In this document: positions 1 to 10,859 of the stretch, piece by piece
Numbering within the stretch: the first letter of the stretch is position 1
Layout: each line of letters opens with the position of its first letter
Assembly (NCBI GenBank): GCA_963281255.1
Contig: OY725500.1
Coordinates: forward strand, 3,095,184 to 3,159,183
Reading direction: 5' to 3'
Origin: Aphrocallistes beatrix
Lineage: Eukaryota; Porifera; Hexactinellida; Sceptrulophora; Aphrocallistidae
DNA: 64,000 nt
Position numbers and translations under genes: made by a program
Notes under the pieces: generated by a model
Database searches by the model: none
What the model was told of the DNA's origin: nothing
What the model saw: only the letters and a program-made list of their open reading frames with translations

Positions 1-290
1 TGCATTCAACCACTGAGTACGTAACTCTTGAGGGGCTGTCGGAAGCTTGAAAGCTGGTGTATATGGCTCACCTCTGTAATTGCTTTTACACCCAGGAGCA
101 GAGCAGTGGTTAGGCATGACGAGTGTTCCAATCGGTACTAAATAGTAGGCTATGATTAAAAATTAATAAAATAATAAGTCATGGAGACTGGAGACGGCAG
201 AATACAATCGAAGGAATCAAATATTGTAACTAATATAAAAAAGGGATATGTCAAAGAGGGCAAATTATACGAACGTTAACTAACGGTCGA
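1..290. other. Unassigned sequence with a short E-type terminus
   Basis: No coding region is visible. At about 142-154 the sequence AGTAGGCTATGATTAA matches the 3' terminus of the E family seen complete elsewhere, so the right end of an E element probably lies here and continues leftward. The rest has no match that I recognise inside the window. Confidence 0.4.
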
Positions 291-709
291 TCCTAACTAT
301 TAAAACTTGATTAATGTATATATATTTATTTATTTATATACATAATTATATCTGTAACGAATTGATTGAAGAAACTGGCGAACACAAAGAGCTGATTTTT
401 GGCATGTGAGAGTATTTTGGCTATGGCTCCAGTAAGTTCTGAGCTCAGACGAAAATGTCGACTCATCATGGAATTATGACGTCATTGTCACATTTTTAAA
501 AGTTAAGCAACACAGTTATTCGGGAATAACTCAGCCATTATAGGAGATAGAAGGCTGAAATTTTAATAGAATCTGTATACTAACATACCTCACATATGAT
601 GTAACTATCATCAAAAAATGATGAATCATCACTTTGGTATGACGTCATCATTACTCATCAAAATTTAATAAATTGGTAAATTTGGTGATTTTTCGTGCGA
701 TATATAGTA
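291..709 (+). repeat. HN-1, Helitron-like non-autonomous element, 3' end missing
   Basis: Begins TCCTAACTATTAAAACTTG after a host A, has an AT-rich microsatellite at about 318-350, then the HN body with CTGTAACGAATTGATTGAAG and two TGACGTCA octamers. It stops at about 706, before the GC-rich 3' block, where it abuts the 3' end of HN-2 tail to tail. HN ends (TC at 5', CTTG before T at 3', no visible target duplication) resemble Helitron ends, though classical Helitrons end CTRR. Confidence 0.75.
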
Positions 710-1035
710 CAAGCGCGCTTCGCTTGCTTGCGCTGCGCGGCTGGTGGACACTTTGTGTCCGCCAGAGGCTCCCTTCGGTCGCCTGAGGTCACGTTGGTTA
801 ATTATAAAGGAGATAACATCTCTAAATATGTCCATCTTAGTGTTAAAATCGATTTCACTCGAAAAATCACCAAATTTTTTGCGTAATGATGACGTCATAA
901 CAAAGTGATGAGTCATCATTTTTGATGAAAGTAGTATCATACAGTGGCGTCAGGTTGACCAAAAAAGCGGGGGGGGACAGCCAGCCAGGCCGTTGTACTA
1001 GTACTTGTATACTAAGTGCACTCAATATGTCAATA

Positions 1036-1203
1036 CAGTAAACCCTTGCTAATCAGAAGTCCGAACGGAGGAGTTCCGATTCAAAAGATATCTGTTACGA
1101 TTATGGTATATATTCCAAGTTATTTTAATATGAATTTGAGAATGAGATGTTCGGATTTACGAGGGATCGGAGTGCCAAGGTTCTGAAAAGCGGGTTGCTA
1201 CTG
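1036..1203. mobile_element. pogo/Tc1-type MITE, 168 bp
   Basis: CAGTAAACCCTTGCTAATC at the left and GCGGGTTGCTACTG at the right form imperfect inverted repeats, with TA on both sides (1034-1035, 1204-1205). The ends resemble the CAGTACACCCTCGC element at 60830-61855. It sits in the 5' non-coding part of the hAT element. Confidence 0.7.
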
Positions 1204-1469
1204 TACATAAAAAAATGAATAATTGTATCAATTTTATTATTCAATACTTTCAGGTTGGTATTTCATAATTGATCAATTAAAGAATCATTATTCCACGTTG
1301 TTTTTTAATTGAACAATGGAAGTGTCTATACTCTATAGTGCTAATAATATACTACACTGAATGTGTTTCCAACCATAAATAACAAACAAATCAAGATTCT
1401 AGTAATTCAATAAATTTTAAAATTACCAATTTCTGATTTCCGATCTACATTTATTCTTGAAAATAATAA

Positions 1470-3841
1470 ATGTCTTCTTCTGAGAGTTCAGCTAAAAAGC
1501 CTAAGTTTGCACAGCCGATATTAAGCCATTTTCTCCAAGCACAATCAAGTCTATCAACACACTTCACCTGACTGCGATCCAGGTTCTCAGTCCCCTGAGA
1601 GCCCAAATGAATGTATTACCCTCTCACAACAGGAATCTGCAGAACAACACCAAATTACGCCACAACCACCAGTCAAGTCGGACAAGATTTTAACCCATAT
1701 CTAGTAGATAAAGAAACACACTGTCATGGCAATCAGAAGTTTAATAAAGCTTGGCTTGCCGAAATTCCCTGGCTACGTTACGATACAAATTTGGATTTGT
1801 GCTGGTGCTCTGTTTGTGTCTGGGGTTTGAATGCTGACATGTTACCAGCTAGTGAGAACAAACACAGGTTTGCAGAGAGCAGCTTTATCACTGGATGGAA
1901 TAATTGGCATGGTGGTAAGTCGAAGCTTCTGAGACATACAGGAGCTGATGCCGGTACGCTTAAGCATAATGTACATCATTATTTGGCAGGTGTCAAGGCT
2001 GCTCACGAGAATCAGCTAATGATTAGGGCCCAAGTAAGCAGCACGAAGAAACGGGAAATGCAAAGGAATAGGATTGGCCTTGATGCTGTTATTTCTAGCA
2101 TACAACTCTTGGCTAGACAAGGAATGCCGCTACGAGGCCATGGCGAAGAAAAAGATACAGCAAATATCTGGCAGGAAGTTAAACTAATTTCAAATTTCAA
2201 TGAGGATGTAAAATCATACTTTAATTCGTCTGGATACAAGTTTATGTCGGTACCAATACAGAATGTGTGTCTCAAGATGTTAGGTGATAGTGTACTGGAT
2301 ATAATTGTTGAGAAGATCAAGAGGTCCTTTGGTTTACATGTATCATGGATGAGACTCAAGACATCTCAACCCTTGAGCAAGTTTGCATCTGTATGAGATA
2401 TGTAGACGATTCAGATCTTAGTGTGCGGGGAGATTTTTTAGGATTTCATAACATAGTTGGTACTACAGCAGTAGAACTCTACAAGATACTTACCAAGACG
2501 ATAAAAACTCTTGGTCTTGACATGGAGAATTGCCGAGGTCAGGCATACGATGGGGCCTCAAATGTTTCTGGTTTGCAAACATTAGTTAGGAATCATCATC
2601 CAAAAGCCCTGTATTCCCACTGCGCTGGCCATAATCTTAATTTAGTGCTGAATGATGTTGCAAAGGAAGTTCGCCAGTGTTATCATATCGTGACTCTCGT
2701 AGGTAAGATCGGGAAATATGTGAAGGATTCAGCGAAAAGGAAAGCATATTTCGATCAGATACGAGTTGCAAACTCAGAAGACGGTAAGATAAGCAACTCA
2801 AATATCCGTCCCATATGTCCAACAAGATGGATTCTAAGATACCCTGCAGTCAATGCTATTTTAGAAAATTACGAGGATCTTCTTGACTTCCTGTGCTCCT
2901 CAATTGATAACGAAAACAAGGCTCAAGGATATGTTAGAGAACTTCAACGCTTTGAAGTCTATTTTGGAGTACGCATTCTACATCGTATCTTTGGTCAAGT
3001 TCACCCAGTTCACAATGCAATCCAATCAGAATCTATGTCACTGGGGGAGTGTTCAAGTATAGTAACTGCACTCACTGCTGCATTGAGAATAGACAGAGAA
3101 TCTGTGGACATTTTTAGCGTTTTCATGACTAGCTGTAAGTCTTCGGCATTGGCTATGGGTATTGATTTGCCTGTAGTTCCTCGAGGTCTCGCGAAAATGG
3201 TGAATAGAGGAAATAGGGTTGAATGGGAAATTGATGACATCGTTGTCAATAACTATTATCATGGTATTTGGACAAAGATGTATAGCTCTTTAGTAGGTTC
3301 GCTGACAAAGCGTTTTCAAGGAAAGGCAATTGACATTGCACGGGATTTTCAAGACATTTTGTCCAATATGAGCGAAGATTCTATTTATGAATTCTCTAGC
3401 ATGAACTCGCTCATGGAGCTCTACAATACTGACATTAATTGGAAACTGTTGAAGTTGGAGATGATACAATGGGATCGTGTTAGTAAGATATCCAACCCTA
3501 CCAAACACACGACTGATATGAAGTACCTTCACGAGTATCTTTCTGAGAAGTCTGATCATCGTCTAATGTGGCCTAATTTGGTGTTATTTCTTAAGCTCTA
3601 CCTTCTTCTTCCTTGTACATCTTTCTCTGCCGAACGTGGATTTAGCTGCTTAAGACGAATAAAAACATATCTGCGCAGCACAATGACAGAAGACAGACTA
3701 AATGCATGTGCATTATGCAATGTACATCAGGAAATATTGGACAAATTGGATATTGGCAAAATTACTGACGGTTGGATTAAGATGAGTGAGGTCAGGATGA
3801 ATAGATTTGTGCTAAGTAAAGACAGCTTAAGGGATTACTAG
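1470..3841 (+). pseudogene. hAT transposase (ZMYM1/DUF4371-like), frameshifted
   Basis: A cut-and-paste transposase of the hAT superfamily. The ATG at 1470 opens MSSSESSAKKPKF, typical of this group's N-terminus, but the frame stops at 1569. A proline- and glutamine-rich stretch continues in a second frame to about 1690. The TTF-type zinc-finger region (FNKAWLAEIPWLRYD, then CWCSVCVWG) follows at 1740-1830. A third shift near 2335-2345 leads into 2345-3841, with the catalytic-core motif CRGQAYDGASNVSG and HCAGHNLNLVLNDV. Near the C-terminus SFSAERGFSCLRRIK and the following RSTMTEDRLNA are the hAT dimerisation domain. Seen: three frame changes and stops. Inferred: a dead copy; a spliced gene is unlikely because coding similarity runs continuously across the joins. 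Length is near normal for the family. Confidence 0.9.
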
Positions 3842-3911
3842 AATAAAATTTATGGCATTTCTTTGCTTATAATTTACCTATAATATCGTACAATAGCAAT
3901 AAAGCAATAAA
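3842..3911 (+). terminator. Polyadenylation signals of the hAT gene
   Basis: Three AATAAA hexamers (3842-3847, 3898-3903, 3906-3911) follow the transposase stop codon within 70 bases. This fits a eukaryotic 3' end. The second and third are closely spaced, but AT richness means some may be chance. Confidence 0.45.
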
Positions 3912-4391
3912 ATGTCATAGAATCAATAATATTTAGGATTAATATTTCACACAGCATATTATTTACCGGTACATTGAGAAACTAGTATCAAAATACCTTC
4001 AAATGAGCATCATTTTTGAGAAAACCGGGGTGGCGCCCCCCCAGGTTTTTGGCTTTTATCAAAACCGGGGGGGCGAGCCCCCCCGCCCCCCCTGAACCTG
4101 ACGCCACTGGTATCATATGTGAGGTATGTTAGTATACAGATTCTATTAAAATTTCAGCCTTCTATCCCCTATAATGGCTGAGTAATGCCCGAATAACTGT
4201 GTTGCTTAACTTTTAAAAATATGACAATGACGTCATAATTCCATGATGAGTCGACATTTTGCTCTGAACTCAGAATTTACTGGAGCCAAAGCAAAAAGAC
4301 TCCCACATGCCTAAAATCAGCCTTCTGCGCCCGGCAGTTTCTTCAATCAATTCGTTACAGATATCTATCTATCTATCTATATATATATATA

Positions 4392-4414
4392 TCCTTACTA
4401 TTAAAACTCGATTA

Positions 4415-4448
<34 letters not shown>

Positions 4449-4941
4449 GTAACGAATTGATTGAAGAAACTGGCGGGCACAGAAAGCTAATTTTTGGCAT
4501 GTGGGAGTCTTTTGGCTATGGCTCCAGTAAGTTCTGAGCTCAGACCAAAATGTCGACTCATCATGGAATTATGACGTCATTGTCACATTTTAAAAAGTTA
4601 AGCAACACAGTTATTCGGGCATAACTCAGCTATTATAGGAGATAGAAGGCTGAAATTTTGATAGAATCTGTATACTAACACGTCTCACATATGATGCAAC
4701 TATCATCAAAAAATGATGACTCATCACTTTGCTATGACGTCATCATTACTCATCAAAATTTTTAAAATTGACAAATTTGGTGTTTTTTCGAGTGATATCG
4801 ATTTTTAAACTAAGATGGACATATTTAGAGATGATATCTCCCTTATAATTAACCAATGTCACCTCCAGGCGACCGAAGGGAGCCTCCGGCGGACACGAAG
4901 TGTCTGCCAGCCGCGCAGCGCAAGCAAGCGAAGCGCGCTTG
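4392..4941 (+). repeat. HN-3, full-length Helitron-like element, 550 bp
   Basis: One of the best copies. 5' end TCCTTACTATTAAAACTCG at 4392, preceded by A. A (TA)n tract lies at 4418-4447, then the conserved body. The GC-rich 3' block includes GCCTCCGGCGGACACGAAG and the palindrome AAGCGCGCTT, then final CTTG at 4938-4941 followed by T. No flanking duplication is seen, as expected for A^T rolling-circle insertion. Two TGACGTCA octamers (4572-4579, 4735-4742) and one TGACTCA (4717-4723) lie in the body. Confidence 0.85.
4572..4742. promoter_or_regulatory. bZIP-type sites in HN-3 (CRE and AP-1 consensus)
   Basis: TGACGTCA occurs at 4572-4579 and 4735-4742, and TGACTCA at 4717-4723. These are exact matches to the CREB/ATF and AP-1 consensus sequences. 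The same three sites recur at equivalent positions in most HN copies, so they are ancestral to the family. Function is inference only. Confidence 0.35.
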
Positions 4942-5619
4942 TAAATATACAATAATCGAGTTTTAATAGTATAGTGAGGTCAAAATAGGAAGCAAATAGT
5001 CTCAACCCAAAAAAAATTGCAAGACATTGTTTTATTGCATTTTTCCGTTGTATCATGTCTTAGGAGTAACATACTAAAAGTTTACCGAAACCGGAGTATC
5101 AGAAAGTGATTTGCCACGACCCCGTCGTTGACCCCAGACTATAAAAATCGCCGGTTTTGAAAACGGAGTATATATATATTGACTATATTTTGAGCAAAAG
5201 AATTTTGGGCCTTCCCTAGCAACAGCCTGGAATGTAAAAATTAGTCTAAACCATATCGAGTGACCCCTTGTTTTTCTCGGCTATGCTTTCTGAGTACGAA
5301 TTTCTTAATATAAATAGTCTAAACGTTAGTTTTAAAATATTATGGTTTGCGACTGGTAGTATTATTTATGTATTTTTAGCATAGATTGATTGATATGTTC
5401 ACATTCAATACCATCTTCGGTTTTGTAGGGAATTCTTAGAGATATTCATAGAATCCAACTATAGAATTTAAGTCAATAAGGGTCCCAAGCCTTATATGGA
5501 GTGGGCTATGAATGAAAATAATTTGTTATGAAATAATGACATGAAAAGATCCAGATCATTCGTTCAACGTTATGGCATAATTTTACTAACTAAGAATTAA
5601 GACAAAAACTACATCCAAA
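4942..5619. other. Unassigned; begins with an HN 5'-end scrap
   Basis: Bases 4951-4971 hold AATCGAGTTTTAATAGTA, the reverse complement of an HN 5' end, so a second partial HN abuts HN-3. The rest shows no ORF over 60 codons that I believe. CAAGCCTTATATGG and GGGCTATG at 5487-5511 resemble an E terminus. Confidence 0.35.
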
Positions 5620-5934
5620 ATGTATCTTCATTATTTTAATAATTATCTCAGAAAGATATTTGCTCTTATTCTCCTTGTAATAGAATCAACTAACAGCTTT
5701 GCGATGCAAATAGTGTTTCGAGAAAGGTCAAATCCCCTCAATACATACAACGATGAAGAATTAATCTGTAGATTTAGGACAAATAGAGGCATATTTAAAC
5801 AGTTCGATAAACTATTGTCACTCCTTCGATATACCATTAGCTATCATTCTACATCAACATTGACTCAAATGGATTTATCATTTCAGTCAGTCATTTTAAC
5901 ATATTGTATCAAACAGAAGTTACCTGCTACTTAA
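5620..5934 (+). pseudogene. PIF/Harbinger (HARBI1-like) transposase, N-terminal fragment
   Basis: A 104-codon ORF. The segment RERSNPLNTYNDEELICRF, then FRTNRGIFKQFDKLLSLL, resembles the N-terminal region of HARBI1-type transposases (R-N-P-L, D-x-E-L-x-x-R-F-R, then a helix before the DDE core). A hydrophobic stretch at residues 10-22 (LRKIFALILLVIE) is also common at these N-termini. It stops at TAA 5932-5934 where the family would continue into the DDE domain, which I cannot find downstream. Seen: the motif and the short length. Inferred: a truncated transposon relic. No terminal repeats or TTA/TAA duplication were located. Confidence 0.55.
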
Positions 5935-6537
5935 TACCTTTTTATTAGGGAAAAAGGAAGCAATTAACAATTCTGGATGATGGGAAAAGAAATTAACAAG
6001 TTTCCCAGCACCTTGTTAAACAGGACATGGCAAACAATAATAAAGTATAACTCGGTTAGTGTACTCGGGATAAGACTTACTTCGGCTTAGTACTCATTTC
6101 TCTGATTCAAAATTGGTTCCTATGTAATAGCAACTTTGTTTGCACGTACCTTTATTCCAAATTCTCGGAGGGGGATGCGTTATCCAAGTTCTACTGATGA
6201 AGCACTAATCGAGGTAAATAAACATTATTGTATTAACAGGAAATTATTTGAAAAAAAGATCCATTTCTAAACTTGAATCTTTAATTGTTTGCTATGACCA
6301 CTGCCGCACGTGGATGATATAACTGTACGTTTAAGATCATCATCCATAGTAAATATAGTCTTGATTAATGTTATCAGTCAAATAAACAATTAAATTCATA
6401 GAATATAATTATATATAATATACATTTATAACACTTGTTAAAGCAATATATGAGTAGTACTAACACAAATAATTTTCTATAGTGCAACAAATAAATTTCG
6501 GAGGAGCAAAGTCGGCATTCAAATAAAAAGCTCTAAA
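5935..6537. other. Unassigned AT-rich sequence
   Basis: No ORF, repeat end or recognisable domain is seen. It may be the decayed remainder of the Harbinger element. Confidence 0.3.
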
Positions 6538-7182
6538 GGCCCCCATACACGATGCAACTTTGTTGCATGCAAATGTTGCACGCAACAAAGTTGCATGCAA
6601 CCTTTCAACTCACACGATGCAACATGTTGCATGCAACAAATTTTCGAGGAGCATTGTTGCATGCAACATTTGCATGCAACAATTTTCCGTGGAGCATTGT
6701 TTCATGCAATATTGTTGCCTGAATTTTGTGCTTATTTAATAATTTTGATTATATATACCTATTTGTGGAATCTTTTGTTTAAATTGAACTAATTACATCA
6801 AATTTATTCTGCATTTTTACAAAATGGTAAAAAAACGTATCGTCGTACCTGTCATTGCCCTCGCCCTTTTGAGAAAGTAATCAAGAAAAGCAAGCAGACT
6901 TTATATTGTCTATTTTAATGGCTTGATCGTATTTTTGATAATGATTATCGTTATCGTTATCGTTATCGTTATCGTAATAATTAATACAATTTTGATGCAG
7001 AATGTTGCATGAAAATAGAACATGTTCTATTTCCATGCAACATTTGTTCCATGCAAAATACTACCATACACGATGCAACATTGTTGCATGCAACCTTTGG
7101 TGCATGAAATTTTAACATACACGATGCAACTTTGTTGCATGCAACATTTGCATGCAACAAAGTTGCATCGTGTATGGGGGCC
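6538..7182. mobile_element. Foldback element with TTGCATGCAA arrays, 645 bp
   Basis: Long inverted repeats begin GGCCCCCATACACGATGCAA at 6538 and end with its complement at 7182. Both flanks contain four-base TAAA/TTAA, compatible with a degenerate TTAA duplication. The arms are built from many copies of the palindromes TTGCATGCAA and TGCATGCA. A (GTTATC)n tract lies at about 6947-6976. A 65-codon ORF (6595-6792) is only the repeat read as codons. Confidence 0.75.
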
Positions 7183-7793
7183 TTAAGGGTGCTTGGTGGG
7201 GTTTTGGAGCAAAAGAAGAAATTTTAACACTATCCAACCTTTAAGGTTAGAGTTTCCCATGGGCAATTTGTTTTATCAAAAAAGTGGCCAAAGTGTTTTT
7301 CTAACATTTTCAGATCCCTATGGTGGTTCTAAACAATAGTGCCAATTTTTATAGCTCCAATGCCAATATTTAGCCACTTAGAGCCACTTGTGTCACCCGG
7401 TTTCGCTCAAAAAGACACAATTTTAAAGCGAAATGTCCTACTTCAATAACTTCTGCTGAGTCATTATTTTAAGGCTGAATTCGTGCTCAGCACTAAATTT
7501 CCAGCAATTTGATATATAATTGACCTATTTGGGATCGATTTTGGTTGACTGTGCCTATCAACGGCCAGGAATTTTTCAAATTCCTGCCCGTTACTAGGAA
7601 CAGGCAGTCAAAAAATTCCCCCAATATGGTCAATTTAGAGATCAAATTGCAGGAAATTCAGTGCTGGACGCGAATTCAGTATTAAAATAATGATATGCAC
7701 TGCTATAAGTTTTTATATGGATGCTAACAATTTATTTAATATTACGATACAGTAAACTAATGGAAATTGAGGAATAATATATACGTACGTATA

Positions 7794-8063
7794 TCCTTAC
7801 TATTAAAACTCGATCTGGGTTCTGAGCTCAGATCAAAATGTCGACTCATCATCGAATTATGACGTCATTGTCATCTTTTTTATAATTAGAAATTTCAGTT
7901 TTTCGACCATAACTCAGCCATTTTAGGCGATAGAAAGCTGAAATTTTAGTAGGCTGTACATATTGATATACCTCACATATGATACAACTATCATCAAAAA
8001 AATGATGACTAATCATTCTGTTATGACGTCATTATTACGCATCAAAATTTTAAAATTTCACAG
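7794..8063 (+). repeat. HN-4, internally deleted and 3'-truncated
   Basis: Begins TCCTTACTATTAAAACTCG after A. The microsatellite and first body segment are missing: the 5' end jumps straight to TTCTGAGCTCAGATCAAAA. Both TGACGTCA octamers remain. It ends near 8063 inside B3 sequence and lacks the GC-rich 3' block. Confidence 0.75.
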
Positions 8064-8259
8064 TCGAAAATTTCGATGGTTTTGGAAAGATCTCTGAGAG
8101 TAGAAAAGGATGAGTTGAACAGATTTTCGATATTTACTTTTTAAAAGTTAGGATATTTTTCAATATGAAAATCTATTTAGAAATATTGTAGCTAGGAAAA
8201 AGTACAGAAAAATTTTAATAGGATAAAATTGAAAATTCTGTTTGATTAATCTTTATTAT

Positions 8260-8376
8260 TTAACCCGGCAATGCCTGTGAGGTCAAAGGTATAAATAGAA
8301 ATGACCCTATTTTCATTTTCACTTTCAGTTCACTTTCAATTTAATTTCACTTTAACTATAGGCATGCACGGGTTAA
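8260..8376. mobile_element. TTAA MITE, TIR CCCG, 117 bp
   Basis: TTAACCCG at 8260 and CGGGTTAA ending 8376 form short inverted ends on TTAA, as in piggyBac-type MITEs. The interior holds purine/pyrimidine repeats of CTTTCACTTTCA type. A related copy in the opposite internal orientation is at 37203-37327. Confidence 0.7.
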
Positions 8377-8759
8377 CCATTTCGTGCAAAATAATAGATT
8401 AAAATAGAGATAAGGTATTAAAATTATCTAGAATGTCCTTCACAAATTAGGTGAATATTTTTAAAATTTTTTTATTGCTTCATTAGCTCCCAAAAGTGTA
8501 TTTTTGAATTTAAGGTTGGCCTTTCCTATGGGCATTTTGTTTTTTAACAAAAATTTGCTAAAAGACCTTTTTATTCATTTTTAGATCCCTAAAGGGTTTC
8601 TAAACATTAATTTCGATTTTTAGAATTTCAATGCTAATATTTCTCATCTTAGAGCCACTTGTACCATCGGGTGTCACCCAAAAAAGGACACATTTTTGAA
8701 CCGAAATGTCTCATATCCATAACTTCTTTGAACCATGTCAGATCAGTATTTTAATGCTA

Positions 8760-10098
8760 CTACGGGCGTTCAATAAGTAGTCGTTATTGCGATATATCTT
8801 GGTTGTTCCATTTGATTCAGAATTGGGTTAGCATATCTAATGTAACCTTACCGATGCTCTTTCAAGTGATACTTTACTTTTTCAATCCTGAGCTTTTGTT
8901 TTTATACTGTGGCTATTATTAGTTTGGCATTTTTATATACTGGCATTTATTATGGCTTCCGACAGTGCAGATTTCAAAATTGAGCAGCGAGCCTATATAA
9001 AGATTCGTACACTGCTCCAAGTTTCCCCAACCGACATCCACAAGGATTTGATGGAGGTTTATAATGATAGAACTCTTCCATATTCCACGATAATTGACTG
9101 GACCTGACGTTTTCCTGATGGAAGAGAGTCGATAGAAGATAACCCCAGAGCAGGGAGGCCGATTTCCGGCGCCAGAAACAAATGTTTCCTCGAGGTTTCC
9201 GGATTACTTGAAAAAAACCCTCATATTTCATTGGTGGAGATAGCTAATGCAGTTGGGGTCTCAACGGGAACCGCTCATACCATTGTGCATGACAATTTGC
9301 AATTTAGGATAATCTCCGCTCGGTGGGTCCCGCATGCACTAACACAGGTCCAGAAAACTAAGAGGGTTCAATGTGCTCAAAAGTTGCTTTCTGACTTCGA
9401 TAGAACCGACTCCAGGAGTCTATTCGAGATCGTGACTGGTGATGAGACTTGGGTGCGTTATAGCGAGCCTTTGTCAAAGGAAGCTAACAAAGTATGGATA
9501 GCTAAAGGCCAGGATCCACCAATGATCCCCCGACGTGACTTCCGGAACCCCAAGGTTATGTACTGTATATTTTTTGATTCTTATGATCCAGTGTGCCAGA
9601 TTTGTGTCCCCAAGAATACCATTATTACTGGATCATTTTACATGAGTGAGTACCTATCTGTGGTTGAGAAATTCTACCACAATCGATGGACAAGGACTGG
9701 GACTCGAGGATTGAGATTATTGCATGATAATGCCCGACCCCACAAGACCAAGCTGGTAAGGGAAAAGTTGGAAAGTCTAAGAATTGTAGAGCTAGATCAT
9801 CCTCCCTACTCACCAGACCTCGCTCTATGTGACTTTTGGCCCTTCCCTAAGCTGAAGAAACACCTGCCAGGGAGGGAATTCGAAAGTCGGGCTCACCTCG
9901 GATCGGCGATTTTTCAGTATATGAAAGGTATACCACGAGAAGACTTCAAAAAAGTTTATTTTGATTGGATTAAGAGGCTAAAACTAGTTATACAGCATCA
10001 AGGAGAGTATTTAGAGAAATTGCAGCATTGATATGAATTATATTACTAGGTTTTAGGAAATTATACTATGATAACGACTACTTATTGAATGCCCGTAG
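8760..10098 (+). mobile_element. mariner transposon, 1339 bp, complete ends
   Basis: Inverted repeats CTACGGGCGTTCAATAAGT at 8760 and its near complement ending 10098, flanked by TA (8758-8759, 10099-10100). B1 sequence continues across the TA without loss (AATGC-TA-AATTCG), confirming the boundaries. The inner part of the TIR (GGGCGTTCAATAAGT) is shared with the mariner at 19029. Confidence 0.95.
8952..10031 (+). pseudogene. mariner transposase, D,D34D, one in-frame stop
   Basis: A 359-codon frame starting MASDSADFKIEQRAYIK, the usual mariner beginning, interrupted by one TGA at 9105-9107 (codon 52, in the first helix-turn-helix). The rest is open to 10031. The N-terminal paired-like DNA-binding region is followed by the linker (WVPHALT) and the catalytic core: first Asp in VTGDETWVRYSEP, second in LLHDNARPHKTK, third in YSPDLALCDFWPFPKLK. 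Second and third are 34 residues apart, matching mariner. Length matches the family. One stop and no frameshift suggest recent decay. An alternative start at 9231 would lose the DNA-binding domain. Confidence 0.93.
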
Positions 10099-10565
10099 TA
10101 AATTCGTCCTCTGCACTAAATTTCCAGCAATTTGATATATATATATTGGACACATTTGGAGAAATTCTTTGGCTAAGGTTTCCTAGCAACGGCCAGGAAT
10201 TTTTAAAAATCCTAGCCGTTGCTATGCACGGACATCCCAAAAATTATCCAAATATGGTCAATATATATATCAAATTCTGGAAATTTAGTGCTGAGCACGA
10301 ATTTAGCATTAAAATGATGATCTGACATGGTTCAAAGAAGTTATTGATCTGGGATTCCGGCGGATACTATCGAATGTGCTCATTTTTGGATGGCCAGTCA
10401 TCAATGACCAGTTTTTCACACTTTTGATGGTAAAGTTTTGAAATATAACATTTTTGAATTTATGTATTGCTACGAGTATAAGCTGTCGAATAAGGATATT
10501 TGCATGTTATTTAATATTCCAAAGCAGTTAAAACTAATGGAAATTGAGGAACTTTTTTCAGCAAT

Positions 10566-10859
10566 TATAAAAATTTTAATAGAATCTGTATACTAACATG
10601 TCTCACATATGATGCGACTATCATCAAAAAATGATGACTCATCACTTTGTTATGACGTCATCATTACTCATCAAAATTTTTAAATTCACAAATTTGGTGA
10701 TTTTTCGAGTGATATCGATTAGCACAGTAGAACAGACATATTTAGAGATGTTATCTCCCTTATAGTTAACCAATGTGACTCCAGGAGACCGAAGGGAGCC
10801 TCCGGCGGATACGAAGTGTCCGCCAGCCGCGCAGCGCAAGCAAGCGCGAAGCGCGCTTG
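10566..10859 (+). repeat. HN-5, 5'-truncated Helitron-like element
   Basis: The body begins at about AAATTTTAATAGAATCTGTA (10568) and runs through TGACTCA and TGACGTCA sites to the GC-rich 3' end and CTTG at 10859, followed by T. It lies within B1-1, so this copy arrived after B1. The 5' half is absent. Confidence 0.8.

Larger units (their letters stand above)
942..4109 (+). mobile_element. hAT DNA transposon, complete ends, 3168 bp
   Basis: Terminal inverted repeats begin CAGTGGCGTCAGGTT at 942 and end AACCTGACGCCACTG at 4109. It is flanked by an exact 8-bp duplication GTATCATA (934-941 and 4110-4117), diagnostic of hAT insertion. The target was an HN element, whose sequence resumes on the far side. 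Runs of G and C lie just inside both termini. It carries a transposase pseudogene (1470-3841) and a small TA-flanked MITE (1036-1203), so it was itself invaded after insertion or before amplification. Confidence 0.95.
710..4391 (-). repeat. HN-2, Helitron-like element split by a hAT transposon
   Basis: Minus-strand HN copy. Its 3' end (CAAGCGCGCTTCGC on the plus strand) is at 710 and the body runs to 941. It is interrupted by the hAT element 942-4109 and resumes at 4118 with TGTGAGGTATGTTAG, running to an ATCT/TA microsatellite at about 4361-4391. The usual 5' terminal sequence is missing: the microsatellite joins directly to the 5' end of HN-3, as if recombination between microsatellites had fused the two copies. 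Confidence 0.8.
7241..8509 (+). mobile_element. B3, TTAA-type non-autonomous element, 3' truncated
   Basis: Starts TTAAGGTTAGAGTTTCCCAT, a divergent version of the B1/B2 terminus. It carries the shared central palindrome (about 7480-7700, arms with CAGCAATTTGATATATAA and its complement). It contains HN-4 and a small TTAA MITE, and ends at about 8509 just after AAAAGTGTATTTTTG, where B2 would continue about 100 bp more. B1-1 starts immediately at TTAA 8510. Confidence 0.7.

Noticed and set aside
710-780. GC-rich hairpin as a bacterial terminator or tRNA-like structure
   Set aside because: It is the 3' end of a dispersed HN element, repeated in both orientations. No anticodon-arm pattern or A/B box set.
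2345-3841. A free-standing host ZMYM1-like gene
   Set aside because: It lies inside an element with TIRs and an exact 8-bp duplication, and frame changes break it from its N-terminus.
5643-5837. Minus-strand ORF opposite the Harbinger fragment
   Set aside because: The plus strand carries the HARBI1-like motif; the minus ORF has none.
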